Positions 1-7,503 of a DNA stretch of 51,845 bases are shown one piece after another (position 1 is the stretch's first letter; each line of letters starts with the position of its first letter). The notes under the pieces are model-generated. The model was not told the DNA's origin. It saw only the letters and a program-made list of their open reading frames with translations, and did no database searches. The position numbers and the translations under genes are program-made. Source of the DNA: Lutibacter sp. (GTDB taxonomy: Bacteria > Bacteroidota > Bacteroidia > Flavobacteriales > Flavobacteriaceae); contig JAKIVA010000016.1 of the NCBI GenBank assembly GCA_021647265.1, forward strand, positions 1 through 51,845, written 5' to 3'.

Positions 1-40
1 GTTTTAAAAACGCATCATTAAATAATTCTTCTTTCTTCAT
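1..40 (-). CDS. Transposase, N-terminal fragment (runs off window)
   Basis: The ATG is at 38-40 on the minus strand and the frame is open to the window edge, giving MKKEELFNDAFLK. The same 13 codons start at 51807 on the other side. The sequence resembles the first residues of IS256-type (mutator) transposases of Bacteroidota, which continue with a QFKTG-like segment that is outside the window. No catalytic residue is visible, so the assignment depends on context: an identical copy at the other edge, and a terminal-repeat-like sequence upstream. Confidence 0.5.
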   Translation of the reverse strand, partial: MKKEELFNDAFLK

Positions 41-64
41 TACTGTATAAAATTTAAAATTAAT

Positions 65-100
65 AAAAAATAGCTTGGGTCATGACCCAAGCTATTTTTT
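65..100. terminator. 36-bp perfect palindrome inside the IS end, bidirectional terminator
   Basis: The half-site AAAAAATAGCTTGGGTCA is followed directly by its exact reverse complement. The stem has a GC core (GCTTGGGTCATGACCCAAGC) flanked by A6 and T6, so it can act as an intrinsic terminator in either direction. It lies between the IS edge and the transposase start, where it would stop transcripts entering from the host. The identical structure is at 51747-51782. Confidence 0.75.
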
Positions 101-224
101 AAACTTACACAGTTTATGTGATACTGCGTCTTAAAATTAAACACTTATATATCAAGATGTTGAGATTTTTCACTTTGTACAAAATGACAAGTATAATTGC
201 TTTTCAGACAGCCTCTTAGTTTTT

Positions 225-839
225 TTATTCATATTTTAAGTAGGTAGCAACTTCAATTTTAACTTCACTCCACGTCATAGAGATGCCATCATCACCTGAA
301 TGCAAATCTTTACATGCAGCATTGAGTGCTTTTAAAGCCAATTGAGCTTTCCAATTATCTAAATTCATAACGGCTTCAATTGTAATCATTTGGTCATTAA
401 TTGTATAGCTTATTGGTAATGTCTGTGTGATTTTATTCATAGTTAAGCTTACAGTACCAGAGTTTTCATTATTGGTAGTTATAACTCCTGTAATTTCAGC
501 CGTATTTTGCATAGTTCCAAAAAAGAATTTTTTTAATTTTTTATCTCTAATGGTATCTTTTGTAGACAGGCTATTTACAGGAATGCTAAATTTTAAACCG
601 TTTATGGCATTTAGAACTGTTGTGGCTTTATTTTTATGTTCAATTGTTACCTCTGTGAATTGCCCTTTTACGGGAGTTTTGCTAGTAGTTTTGTAAGCAA
701 TCCAATTTATAGTTGTTGTTTTTGGCTCAACAGTATATCCTTTTTTAGAAGGTTCTGTCTCCTTTTTTTTACTTTCCTTGCAAGAAGAAATAGTTATTAT
801 TGTTATTAACAATAACCCAATTAAATGTAGTTTTTTCAT
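225..839 (-). CDS. YceI-family lipoprotein
   Basis: This 204-residue protein starts with a lipoprotein signal peptide (hydrophobic stretch, then ISSC, so Cys20 would be lipidated) and a Lys/Glu-rich linker. The rest matches a YceI-like domain: a TTINWIAYKT opening and an alternating beta-strand pattern, as in the lipocalin-like barrels that bind isoprenoid or fatty-acid-like molecules in the periplasm. The ligand is unknown. It is the last gene of a tightly packed minus-strand cluster, 12 bases after the acyl-CoA-binding protein gene. There is no obvious surface-export signal after the Cys (KESKKKE), so an inner or periplasm-facing location is more likely. The bases downstream, 128-224, separate it from the IS. 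Confidence 0.8.
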   Translation of the reverse strand: MKKLHLIGLLLITIITISSCKESKKKETEPSKKGYTVEPKTTTINWIAYKTTSKTPVKGQFTEVTIEHKNKATTVLNAINGLKFSIPVNSLSTKDTIRDKKLKKFFFGTMQNTAEITGVITTNNENSGTVSLTMNKITQTLPISYTINDQMITIEAVMNLDNWKAQLALKALNAACKDLHSGDDGISMTWSEVKIEVATYLKYE

Positions 840-851
840 AATAGTTAGTAG

Positions 852-1112
852 TTATTTTAAATATTTGTTTACGAGATTTATATATTCTTGTTTTGCTTCA
901 TCCTCTGAGACATGACTTAATTGAAACCAGGCATTTAATTTAAAGGAGTTTCTTAATTCAATATTCCCTGAGGGTTGTTCATAATTATTGCCCTTTGTTG
1001 CCTGTTTATAGTTGGCGTAAAAAGCAAGCATAATATCTGGAGGAAGTTTTATTTTTGTAGTGCAAGCAATTTTATATGCTTTTTCAAATTCAATATCTAA
1101 TTCTTTTCCCAT
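852..1112 (-). CDS. Acyl-CoA-binding protein (ACBP)
   Basis: The product is 86 residues, the usual length of a single ACBP domain. Recognisable family features are the central FYANYKQATKG segment, which corresponds to the conserved YxxYKQATxG motif that contacts the CoA moiety, and a C-terminal EAKQEYINLVNKYLK helix. It would bind long-chain acyl-CoA esters in the cytoplasm. It lies 9 bases after psd and 12 before the YceI lipoprotein gene on the same strand, which suits a role in acyl supply for phospholipid synthesis. The middle of the domain (NIELRNSFKLNAWFQLSHVSE) departs somewhat from the usual KAKWDAW pattern but keeps the key aromatic residue. Confidence 0.85.
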   Translation of the reverse strand: MGKELDIEFEKAYKIACTTKIKLPPDIMLAFYANYKQATKGNNYEQPSGNIELRNSFKLNAWFQLSHVSEDEAKQEYINLVNKYLK

Positions 1113-1121
1113 AGTGAAATA

Positions 1122-1772
1122 TTATAGTGTAGCAATTACTTGCTCACCTCCCTTAACCTTGTCGTTTAGTTTAACATTAATTTTAGTGTTTAAAGGTAAA
1201 AATAAATCTACTCTAGAACCAAATTTAATAAATCCAGCATCTTGGCCTTGAATAACCTGATTGTTTATTTGTGCATAATTGACAATTCTTCTTGCAACAG
1301 CTCCTGCAATTTGGCGGTACAGTATTTTACCTACCACTTTGTTTTCAATAACAATTGTAGTTTGTTCATTTTCTTCTGAAGCCTTTGGATGCCAAGCAAC
1401 TAGATATTTACCTGGGTGATATTTACTAAAAGTTATCTTTCCACTAATAGGATACCTAGTTACATGGACATTTAAAGGAGACATAAAAATAGAAATTTGA
1501 ATTCTTTTATCTTTAAAATATTCTTTTTCAAAAACTTCTTCAATTACAACAACTTTACCATCAACAGGTGCTATAATTGTAGTATCATTTATAACAGTAT
1601 TTCTTTTAGGGTTTCTGAAGAATTGTAAAATTAATAAGTAGGAAATTAAAAGTACAAGCGCCAATAATTTATTTAACCAATTAATTGAAACTAAATTTTC
1701 TAACAAAATAATTCCAATAGCTAGGATAAACGTAGCAATTAAAATTATTTTAAAACCTTCTTTGTGAAACAT
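1122..1772 (-). CDS. psd: Phosphatidylserine decarboxylase proenzyme
   Basis: This 216-residue protein is the short, PSD-A-like form found in Bacteroidota. It makes phosphatidylethanolamine from phosphatidylserine at the inner membrane. Two or three hydrophobic segments occupy residues 8-50. The FGSRVD motif holds the expected self-cleavage site between Gly185 and Ser186; Ser186 would become the pyruvoyl group of the small alpha chain. The conserved SPLNVHVTR segment carries the His expected for catalysis and processing. The gene starts 2 bases after the stop of cdsA, whose product makes CDP-diacylglycerol two steps earlier in the same pathway, so the two are probably co-translated. The phosphatidylserine synthase gene is not in the window. 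Confidence 0.93.
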   Translation of the reverse strand: MFHKEGFKIILIATFILAIGIILLENLVSINWLNKLLALVLLISYLLILQFFRNPKRNTVINDTTIIAPVDGKVVVIEEVFEKEYFKDKRIQISIFMSPLNVHVTRYPISGKITFSKYHPGKYLVAWHPKASEENEQTTIVIENKVVGKILYRQIAGAVARRIVNYAQINNQVIQGQDAGFIKFGSRVDLFLPLNTKINVKLNDKVKGGEQVIATL

Positions 1773-1774
1773 AA

Positions 1775-2590
1775 TTATTGAACTAATTGTAAATAAATAA
1801 ATATAAATGGAGCAGCAAAAATAACACTATCAAACCTATCTAAAAAGCCTCCATGTCCAGGTATAAAATCACTACTGTCTTTAACTCCAGCCTGACGTTT
1901 AAACATAGACTCAATTAAATCTCCTAAAACGCCAAATATACTCACAATTCCTGCAATAACAACCCACTGAATTAGTGAAAGTGTAATAAATTGTGTAGCT
2001 AAAATAAAACTCATAATAAAAGTAAAAATCATACCACCTATAAATCCTTCAATTGTTTTATTGGGAGATATTCGTTTTAAAAGTTTGTGTTTACCTATGT
2101 TTGATCCAACCAAAAAAGCAAAGGTGTCATTTGTCCAAATTAAAATAAAAACACCTAAAATTGTTGTATTTACGTAGTGAAAAGTAACATTTAAAAATGG
2201 TATTTGAACAATTAAAGTAAATGGGACAACAATGTAAATTACTGATAAAAATATTTTACCTAAATGACTTATAACTTCTTCTTTTTTTGCAAACAGAATA
2301 GAAGCAAATGTTATAAAAATAGTTAAGAATAACATAACTCCTACATATTCAAAAATTATTTTGGAGGGAACATCTTCTACGTTTAAAATATTTCCAAAAA
2401 TAAAAAATAATGTTCCAATTATGTATGGGAAAATACTTTTAAGTTGAATCATCTTTTTAAATTCATATAAGCAAAGTATCATCAAAATAAAAAAAAGTAC
2501 TATAAATGATATTTTACTATATAGAATTGAGAATACTAAAATACAAACAAAAACAAGTCCTGAAAGTGCACGTTTTAAAAGGTTTTCCAT
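1775..2590 (-). CDS. cdsA: Phosphatidate cytidylyltransferase (CDP-diglyceride synthase)
   Basis: The 271-residue product is a polytopic inner-membrane protein with about seven to eight hydrophobic segments. It ends with the family signature: GVLGDLIESMFKRQAGVKDS followed by a FIPGHGGFLDRFDS segment, with the Asp residues that bind metal and substrate. It condenses phosphatidate and CTP to CDP-diacylglycerol, the precursor of all phospholipids here. It is flanked by the LUD gene 3 bases upstream and psd 2 bases downstream. Length and signature are normal. Confidence 0.95.
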   Translation of the reverse strand: MENLLKRALSGLVFVCILVFSILYSKISFIVLFFILMILCLYEFKKMIQLKSIFPYIIGTLFFIFGNILNVEDVPSKIIFEYVGVMLFLTIFITFASILFAKKEEVISHLGKIFLSVIYIVVPFTLIVQIPFLNVTFHYVNTTILGVFILIWTNDTFAFLVGSNIGKHKLLKRISPNKTIEGFIGGMIFTFIMSFILATQFITLSLIQWVVIAGIVSIFGVLGDLIESMFKRQAGVKDSSDFIPGHGGFLDRFDSVIFAAPFIFIYLQLVQ

Positions 2591-2593
2591 AAA

Positions 2594-3202
2594 TTATAAA
2601 TCTTCAAACAATAGCAAATATAAGTTTTTTGCGTTTGTATTCCCATAATTCATAAAATCAATATTTTTAGAATTAGGGCTGTAATTTTTTATTGCACTAA
2701 TATTACTTGGAATGTTACCTTGATACCTAGATTTAATACCGGTTAAGCCATCATCATTTGTTTTCACTAATTGACTTGTGGTTGCATAAACAATAAAATT
2801 CTCAGTTAACTCAGAAATTTTAGATTCTTTTAACTGGTTTGATGAAAATAAAATACTACCATTTTCAGCAATTAAGTGTTCACAGCTTACAAAAAAAGGA
2901 AATGAGTTTTGGTTAGTTTCAATAATATTTATTGGAAGTGTTTTGATAAGTTTTAGTAAATCATAATCATTACAGGTAATAGTTTCCCAAGAGTTTTCTT
3001 GGATTATATTTGTCAAATTTGAGGTCACTTCCTCTAAAGTTGTACAATAGAGGAACTTGCCATTATTTTTTAAAAAGTTTTTCACAAATTGTTGATCAAG
3101 TGATAAACTTTCTAAGTTTAATACTGGCTCTTCAGGTTTTTTATCTTTTGGGTTGCTAAATAATTTTTTTAAAAAACTCATTATTTTTTTGAATAACCTC
3201 AA
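2594..3202 (-). CDS. LUD (LutC/YkgG-like) domain protein
   Basis: The 202-residue product has a basic N-terminus with a short amphipathic stretch (MRLFKKIMSFLKKLF) followed by a LUD-like domain. The visible family features are the central FVSCEHLIAENGSILFSSNQ segment and the later IVYATTSQLV and GIKSRY segments. LutC-type proteins belong to a three-part lactate oxidation system, but neither LutA nor LutB is present here. The gene sits between ftsH and cdsA with gaps of 21 and 3 bases, an arrangement I know from other Flavobacteriaceae, so its job is probably different from lactate use. An internal Met8 is an alternative start. The exact reaction is unknown. Confidence 0.8.
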   Translation of the reverse strand: MRLFKKIMSFLKKLFSNPKDKKPEEPVLNLESLSLDQQFVKNFLKNNGKFLYCTTLEEVTSNLTNIIQENSWETITCNDYDLLKLIKTLPINIIETNQNSFPFFVSCEHLIAENGSILFSSNQLKESKISELTENFIVYATTSQLVKTNDDGLTGIKSRYQGNIPSNISAIKNYSPNSKNIDFMNYGNTNAKNLYLLLFEDL

Positions 3203-3223
3203 AATTATAAAAAAGATATGAAT

Positions 3224-5215
3224 TTACTCTTGTGTTTTTGATGAATTTTCAGAACTTGTTTTGTCTTTAATATTTTCAGGGTCTTTTTTAATGGTTATAT
3301 TATCTTTTCTCTCAAAAGGACTTTTACCAAAAATTACTTCTAAATCTTTTTTGAAAATTACTTCTTTTTCAAGTAATAACTCAGCCAGAGTTGTTAATTT
3401 ATCCTTATTTACAGCTAATATTTGAACGGCTCTTTCAAATTGTTCTTCAATAATTTTAGAAATTTCTTCATCAATTATTTGAGCTGTTTTTTCACTATAA
3501 GGTTTCGTAAAGTTATAGTCTGATTGACCAGATGAATCATAATAAGTCAAATTTCCAATTTTTTCATTCAGACCATAAATTGTAACCATTGCTCTTGCTT
3601 GTCTCGTAACCTTTTCAAGGTCGTTTAACGCACCAGTAGAAATTTTATTGAACATTAATTTTTCAGCAGCTCTACCAGCAAGTGTTGCACACATCTCATC
3701 CAACATTTGTTCAGATTGCACAATTTGGCGTTCTTCAGGTAAATACCAAGCAGCTCCCAATGATTGCCCTCTGGGAACAATAGTAACTTTAACAAGAGGA
3801 GCTGCATGTTCTAACATCCAACTAGCAGTTGCATGACCAGCTTCGTGGTATGCAATGGTTTTCTTCTCTTTAGGAGCAATAATTTTATTCTTCTTTTCAA
3901 GTCCGCCAACTATTCTATCAACCGCATCTAAAAAATCTTGATGATGTACAGCTTTTTTACTTTGTCGAGCAGCAATAAGGGCAGCTTCATTACATAAATT
4001 AGCAATATCAGCACCTGAAAAGCCGGGGGTTTGTTGAGATAGAAAATCTATATCAACATCTTTGCTAAGTTTTAAAGGTTTGATATGTACCTTAAATATT
4101 GCAGCACGCTCATTTAAATCAGGTAAGTCTACATAAATTTGACGATCAAAACGTCCAGCACGTAATAATGCCTTATCTAAAACATCAGCGCGGTTGGTAG
4201 CAGCCAAAACAATTACATTTGTATCTGTACCAAAACCATCCATCTCAGTTAATAGTTGATTTAGTGTGTTTTCTCGTTCATCATTACCCCCTGTAATATT
4301 ATTTTTTCCACGTGATCTTCCAACTGCGTCAATTTCATCAATAAAAATAATTGAAGGTGCTTTTTGTTGTGCTTGTTTAAACAAATCACGTACTCTTGAA
4401 GCGCCAACTCCAACAAACATTTCAACAAAATCTGATCCAGAAAGAGAGAAAAAGGGTACATGAGCTTCGCCAGCAACAGCTTTAGCTAATAAGGTTTTAC
4501 CCGTTCCTGGAGGGCCAACCAATAATGCTCCTTTTGGAATTTTACCTCCAAGAGCAGTATATTTATCGGGACTTTTTAAAAAGTCTACAATTTCTTGTAC
4601 TTCTTCTTTTGCTCCCTCTAAACCTGCAACATCTTTAAATGAAGTTTTCACCTTTTGATCTTGATCAAATAATTTTGCTTTAGATTTTCCAATACTGAAA
4701 ATTTGACCTCCTCCACCAGCTCCTCCACCAGACATTCTTTTCATAAAATAAATCCATAAACCAATTAAAAAGATAAATGGTAAATACATGAAAATTTGAT
4801 CTAAAAGGTTTGTTCTTTCAACGTTAGAGGTGTCAAAGTCAAGATTTTTAGCTTCTTTCTCTGCCTTTAACTCTTTTTCAAAATTTTGTAAATCTCCAAA
4901 GTCATAAAAATATAAAGGTGAATTGCTAGTATATAAGGAACCCTTATCTTTTTTATATTTTTCTTTTTCTAATGCTTCTTTTTTGATATAGATATTTGCA
5001 ACATCTCTATTAACAATCATTATTTTGTCTATATCATTGGCCTCAAGAATTGTTTTAAATTCATTTTGACTTAAATTTCTTGAAGACATGTTACCATCGT
5101 TAAAAAGCTGGTAACCAATAAATAACACGAAGATAACACCGTATATCCAATAGAGATTAAATTTGGGTGTTTTTATGTTTTTATTATTTGATGTATTCTT
5201 TTTATTTGGATTCAT
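3224..5215 (-). CDS. ftsH: ATP-dependent zinc metalloprotease FtsH
   Basis: This 663-residue membrane-anchored AAA+ protease degrades misassembled membrane proteins and selected cytoplasmic regulators. Two membrane segments (residues 20-38 and 142-158) bracket a periplasmic domain, followed by a Gly-rich linker (163-170). Walker A GPPGTGKT is at 234-241, Walker B IIFIDEID at 289-296, and the second region of homology (ATNRADVLDKALLRAGRFDR) at 339-358. The zinc site is HEAGH at 457-461, with the third ligand probably Asp532. All catalytic residues are intact. The C-terminal tail of about 40 residues is charged and low complexity. The gene lies 32 bases after rsfS and leads into the LUD-cdsA-psd genes. 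Confidence 0.98.
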   Translation of the reverse strand: MNPNKKNTSNNKNIKTPKFNLYWIYGVIFVLFIGYQLFNDGNMSSRNLSQNEFKTILEANDIDKIMIVNRDVANIYIKKEALEKEKYKKDKGSLYTSNSPLYFYDFGDLQNFEKELKAEKEAKNLDFDTSNVERTNLLDQIFMYLPFIFLIGLWIYFMKRMSGGGAGGGGQIFSIGKSKAKLFDQDQKVKTSFKDVAGLEGAKEEVQEIVDFLKSPDKYTALGGKIPKGALLVGPPGTGKTLLAKAVAGEAHVPFFSLSGSDFVEMFVGVGASRVRDLFKQAQQKAPSIIFIDEIDAVGRSRGKNNITGGNDERENTLNQLLTEMDGFGTDTNVIVLAATNRADVLDKALLRAGRFDRQIYVDLPDLNERAAIFKVHIKPLKLSKDVDIDFLSQQTPGFSGADIANLCNEAALIAARQSKKAVHHQDFLDAVDRIVGGLEKKNKIIAPKEKKTIAYHEAGHATASWMLEHAAPLVKVTIVPRGQSLGAAWYLPEERQIVQSEQMLDEMCATLAGRAAEKLMFNKISTGALNDLEKVTRQARAMVTIYGLNEKIGNLTYYDSSGQSDYNFTKPYSEKTAQIIDEEISKIIEEQFERAVQILAVNKDKLTTLAELLLEKEVIFKKDLEVIFGKSPFERKDNITIKKDPENIKDKTSSENSSKTQE

Positions 5216-5247
5216 ATTTTTTATTTCAATAATTTTTTTAAAACTTT

Positions 5248-5619
5248 TTAGTTAGATGAAGCAATTTCAGTTATTTTGGCGTCACCCCAAAGACTTTCAA
5301 TATCATAATAGTCACGAATATGTTTTTGAAAAACATGTACTACAACGTTCACATAATCTAATAATATCCATTCCGCATTTCCTTCACCTTCAACATGCCA
5401 AGGTTTTTCTTTACTTAATTTACCAACCCGTTTTTGAATAGCACCAGAAATGGAATTTACATGCGTATTGGATGTTCCTGTACTTATAATAAAATAATCG
5501 CAAACAGTGTTCTCAATTTCTCTTAAATCTAACAGTTGAATGTCTAATCCTTTTACCTCATCAATAGCCTTTAATATTACTGCAATTAAGCCGTCTGCAC
5601 TTACATTTTTTTTTGTCAT
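5248..5619 (-). CDS. rsfS: Ribosomal silencing factor RsfS
   Basis: The 123-residue product has the full RsfS/DUF143 pattern: CDYFIISTGTSNTHV near residues 40-54, then KPWHVEGEG and WILLDYVNVVVHVF. The protein binds uL14 on the 50S subunit and blocks subunit joining when nutrients are short. It is the first gene of the minus-strand cluster that continues with ftsH, and it is divergent from birA. A TAACTTTG -7 box lies 22 bases upstream of its start codon. The rsfS-ftsH-LUD-cdsA-psd order is typical of flavobacteria. Confidence 0.95.
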   Translation of the reverse strand: MTKKNVSADGLIAVILKAIDEVKGLDIQLLDLREIENTVCDYFIISTGTSNTHVNSISGAIQKRVGKLSKEKPWHVEGEGNAEWILLDYVNVVVHVFQKHIRDYYDIESLWGDAKITEIASSN

Positions 5620-5640
5620 TAATTTTTATTTAGATTGCTG

Positions 5641-5648
5641 CAAAGTTA
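5641..5648 (-). promoter_or_regulatory. Bacteroidota-type -7 box for the rsfS-ftsH operon
   Basis: On the minus strand the bases read TAACTTTG, a match to the TAnnTTTG -7 element used by the Bacteroidota primary sigma factor. Transcription would start roughly 6-8 bases further on, giving a leader of about 15 bases before the rsfS start at 5619. I see no clear -33 TTTG at the expected 19-21-base distance. Confidence 0.5.
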
Positions 5649-5678
5649 TTACTTTTTTATGATAAATTTGGTTTTAAA

Positions 5679-5686
5679 TAACTTTG
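5679..5686 (+). promoter_or_regulatory. Bacteroidota-type -7 box for birA
   Basis: TAACTTTG on the plus strand, 19 bases before the birA start codon at 5706, matches TAnnTTTG. It is back-to-back with the rsfS box at 5641-5648, so the two divergent promoters share the 86-base intergenic space. The -33 element is not obvious. Confidence 0.45.
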
Positions 5687-5705
5687 TTAAAATTTTAATT
5701 TCTAT

Positions 5706-6443
5706 ATGAATATAATCAAACTTGATGCCATTGATTCCACAAATTCTTACATTAAGAAGCTTTCAAATGAAATAGCCATTGAAAGTTATACCGTTGTTGT
5801 GGCCAATCACCAAACTAAAGGGAGAGGTCAATTAGGTACAAGTTGGTTATCTGAAAAAGGTAAAAACTTAACATTCAGTATTTTAATTAAATTTAAAGAT
5901 TTTAAAGTTCAAAATCAATTTTATTTAAGTATGGCTGTATCTTTAGGTATTTTAGCATCTATAAAGAACGGTATTAGCTCATCCCTAAAAATCAAATGGC
6001 CTAACGACATTTTGTCAGTGAATAATAAAGTTGCTGGGATTTTAATTGAAAATATACTTAGGGGTAATTTTATCAAACAATCAGTTATTGGTGTAGGTTT
6101 AAATGTTCACCAAAAAGTTTTTCCAGAAAGTATAGAAAATGTTACTTCTTTAAAAAATATTTCAGGGAATAATTACGATATGGATGAGTTATTGAGACAT
6201 CTTATTAAAATGATTAAATTCTATGTTCGCTATGTCGAGAAAAAAGAATTTAAAACGTTAAAAAATCTTTATATAAATTCACTGTACAATTATAATAAAC
6301 CTACAATGTTTAAAGATAAGAAAGGGGAGATTTTTTTAGGCAAAATTATTGATATCAGTGAAAGTGGCAGGCTAGTAGTTGAATTAGAGAACAAAAAAAC
6401 TTGCAAATTCAACTTAAAAGAAATTAAATTTGCAAGTTGTTAA
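5706..6443 (+). CDS. birA: Biotin--[acetyl-CoA-carboxylase] ligase, monofunctional
   Basis: The 245-residue product is a biotin protein ligase that attaches biotin to the carrier domain of biotin-dependent carboxylases through biotinyl-AMP. The KGRGQLGTSW biotinyl-AMP loop is at residues 38-47 and KWPNDI at 97-102, followed by the KVAGILIE strand. The small C-terminal SH3-like domain ends with GKIIDISESGRLVVELENKK. There is no N-terminal winged helix, because the catalytic domain begins at residue 1. It should therefore not act as a transcriptional repressor the way the E. coli protein does. The gene is convergent with the SRPBCC gene (11-base gap). Confidence 0.93.
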   Translation: MNIIKLDAIDSTNSYIKKLSNEIAIESYTVVVANHQTKGRGQLGTSWLSEKGKNLTFSILIKFKDFKVQNQFYLSMAVSLGILASIKNGISSSLKIKWPNDILSVNNKVAGILIENILRGNFIKQSVIGVGLNVHQKVFPESIENVTSLKNISGNNYDMDELLRHLIKMIKFYVRYVEKKEFKTLKNLYINSLYNYNKPTMFKDKKGEIFLGKIIDISESGRLVVELENKKTCKFNLKEIKFASC

Positions 6444-6454
6444 AAGTGAAGTTG

Positions 6455-6844
6455 TTATAAATTTTCCGCCTTTTCTGATAAAGTATTAATGAATTTTTGA
6501 AGTGGTTTTTTTACCATCATTGCCATCATAGGGTTAAAATCTCCCTCAAATAATAATTGGGTTTCGCAACTGTTATCAGAAATTTTATTTATTAAAGTTA
6601 TTAAAGTAAAATTTAACTTGCTGCTTGCAGCTCCTAAAATAATTTTGTCGAATTCTTGTTTTTCTTTTACTACGAGTCTAATTTCGGGCATACCTTTTAA
6701 ACTAAAAATAAACGACTCTCCATCTACTTCAAATTTTTCTATATTCTCGGGCATTAGTTGTCTGAAATTTTCCAGATTACTTAAAAACTCAAAGAATTCT
6801 TTTTGAGATTTGTTAATAATTGTTTTTTTGCTTTCTAAATTCAT
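6455..6844 (-). CDS. SRPBCC (START-like) family protein
   Basis: This 129-residue protein has the helix-grip pattern of the Bet v1/START-like superfamily. The N-terminal QKEFFEFLSNLENFRQLMPENIEKFEVDGESF resembles polyketide-cyclase/coenzyme-Q-binding members, and the long C-terminal helix is MVKKPLQKFINTLSEKAENL. It probably binds a hydrophobic ligand, but none can be named from sequence. It lies 10 bases downstream of pyrE on the same strand, so the two are probably co-transcribed. This neighbourhood is common in flavobacteria. No catalytic motif is apparent. Confidence 0.75.
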   Translation of the reverse strand: MNLESKKTIINKSQKEFFEFLSNLENFRQLMPENIEKFEVDGESFIFSLKGMPEIRLVVKEKQEFDKIILGAASSKLNFTLITLINKISDNSCETQLLFEGDFNPMMAMMVKKPLQKFINTLSEKAENL

Positions 6845-6854
6845 GTTTTTCTGT

Positions 6855-7496
6855 TTATTGTTTCCATTTACTTGGGTTTTCTCTCCATTGTTGAAGTGTG
6901 TCTAATTCATTTTGTGAAATATAATTACTGTCAATCGATTGTTCTAATAAATGGTTGTAATCACTCAATGTATTTAATTTTACATTGGCTGCTTTGAAGT
7001 TATTAACAGCAACATCAAATCCATACGAAAAAATAGCAACCATTCCTTTTACATTGGCTCCTTCTTCTTTTAGAGCAGCAACTGCATTGAGGCTACTTTT
7101 ACCAGTACTAATTAAATCTTCAACTACTACAACATTTTTATTTTTTTCCAAAAAGCCTTCAATCTGATTTTTTCTCCCGTGTTTTTTTGCTTCGGGCCTA
7201 ACATAAATAAAAGGTATATTTAATTGTTGGGCAACTAAAGCACCAATAGCTATAGCACCTGTAGCAACTCCGGCAATCACATCAGGCCTTCCGTATTCAT
7301 CTTCAATAATTTTAGCTAAATTTTCTCTTAAATAAGTTCTTATTTTTGGATATGATAACGTAGTTCTATTATCACAATAAATAGGCGATTTCCATCCTGA
7401 AGCCCAGGTAAAAGGTTCTTTTGGCTGTAATTTAATAGCTTTTATTTGCAATAAAATTTCAGCAGTTTTTTTTGCAGTATCTTTGTTCATAACCAT
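6855..7496 (-). CDS. pyrE: Orotate phosphoribosyltransferase
   Basis: PyrE joins orotate to PRPP to form OMP, the fifth step of pyrimidine synthesis. The 213-residue frame beginning MVMNKDTAKKTAEILLQ fits the family, and WASGWKSPIYCDNR is the typical flavobacterial N-terminal motif. The PRPP-binding loop is VVVVEDLISTGKSS. The RPEAKKHGRKNQIEG segment is the flexible catalytic loop. The frame stays open upstream to 7589, but those 31 codons would overlap the divergent NUDIX gene and have no family match. The start at 7496 (or Met at 7490) is therefore preferred. Its start codon is only 7 bases from that of the NUDIX gene at 7504. Confidence 0.95.
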   Translation of the reverse strand: MVMNKDTAKKTAEILLQIKAIKLQPKEPFTWASGWKSPIYCDNRTTLSYPKIRTYLRENLAKIIEDEYGRPDVIAGVATGAIAIGALVAQQLNIPFIYVRPEAKKHGRKNQIEGFLEKNKNVVVVEDLISTGKSSLNAVAALKEEGANVKGMVAIFSYGFDVAVNNFKAANVKLNTLSDYNHLLEQSIDSNYISQNELDTLQQWRENPSKWKQ

Positions 7497-7503
7497 AATG
7501 CAA

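Larger units (their letters stand above)
1..127 (-). mobile_element. Left end of an insertion sequence, probably IS256 family (partial, cut by window edge)
   Basis: Bases 2-127 are an exact reverse complement of 51720-51845, so the same element end occurs at both window edges in opposite orientation. From the host side it contains a probable terminal repeat region (CACATAAACTGTGTAAG on the element's plus sense), a 36-bp perfect palindrome with A and T flanks, and a start codon followed by MKKEELFNDAFLK running off the edge. That N-terminus resembles Bacteroidota IS256-family transposases; the family call rests on 13 residues and is an inference. The match stops at base 127, so the element boundary is at or within a base or two of 127. 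Bases 128-224 are host sequence in which I see nothing except a short TTTGTACAAA dyad at about 173-182. Confidence 0.65.

Noticed and set aside
173..182. TTTGTACAAA dyad as an operator
   Set aside because: It is downstream of the last gene of its operon and only 10 bases long; it is likely chance.
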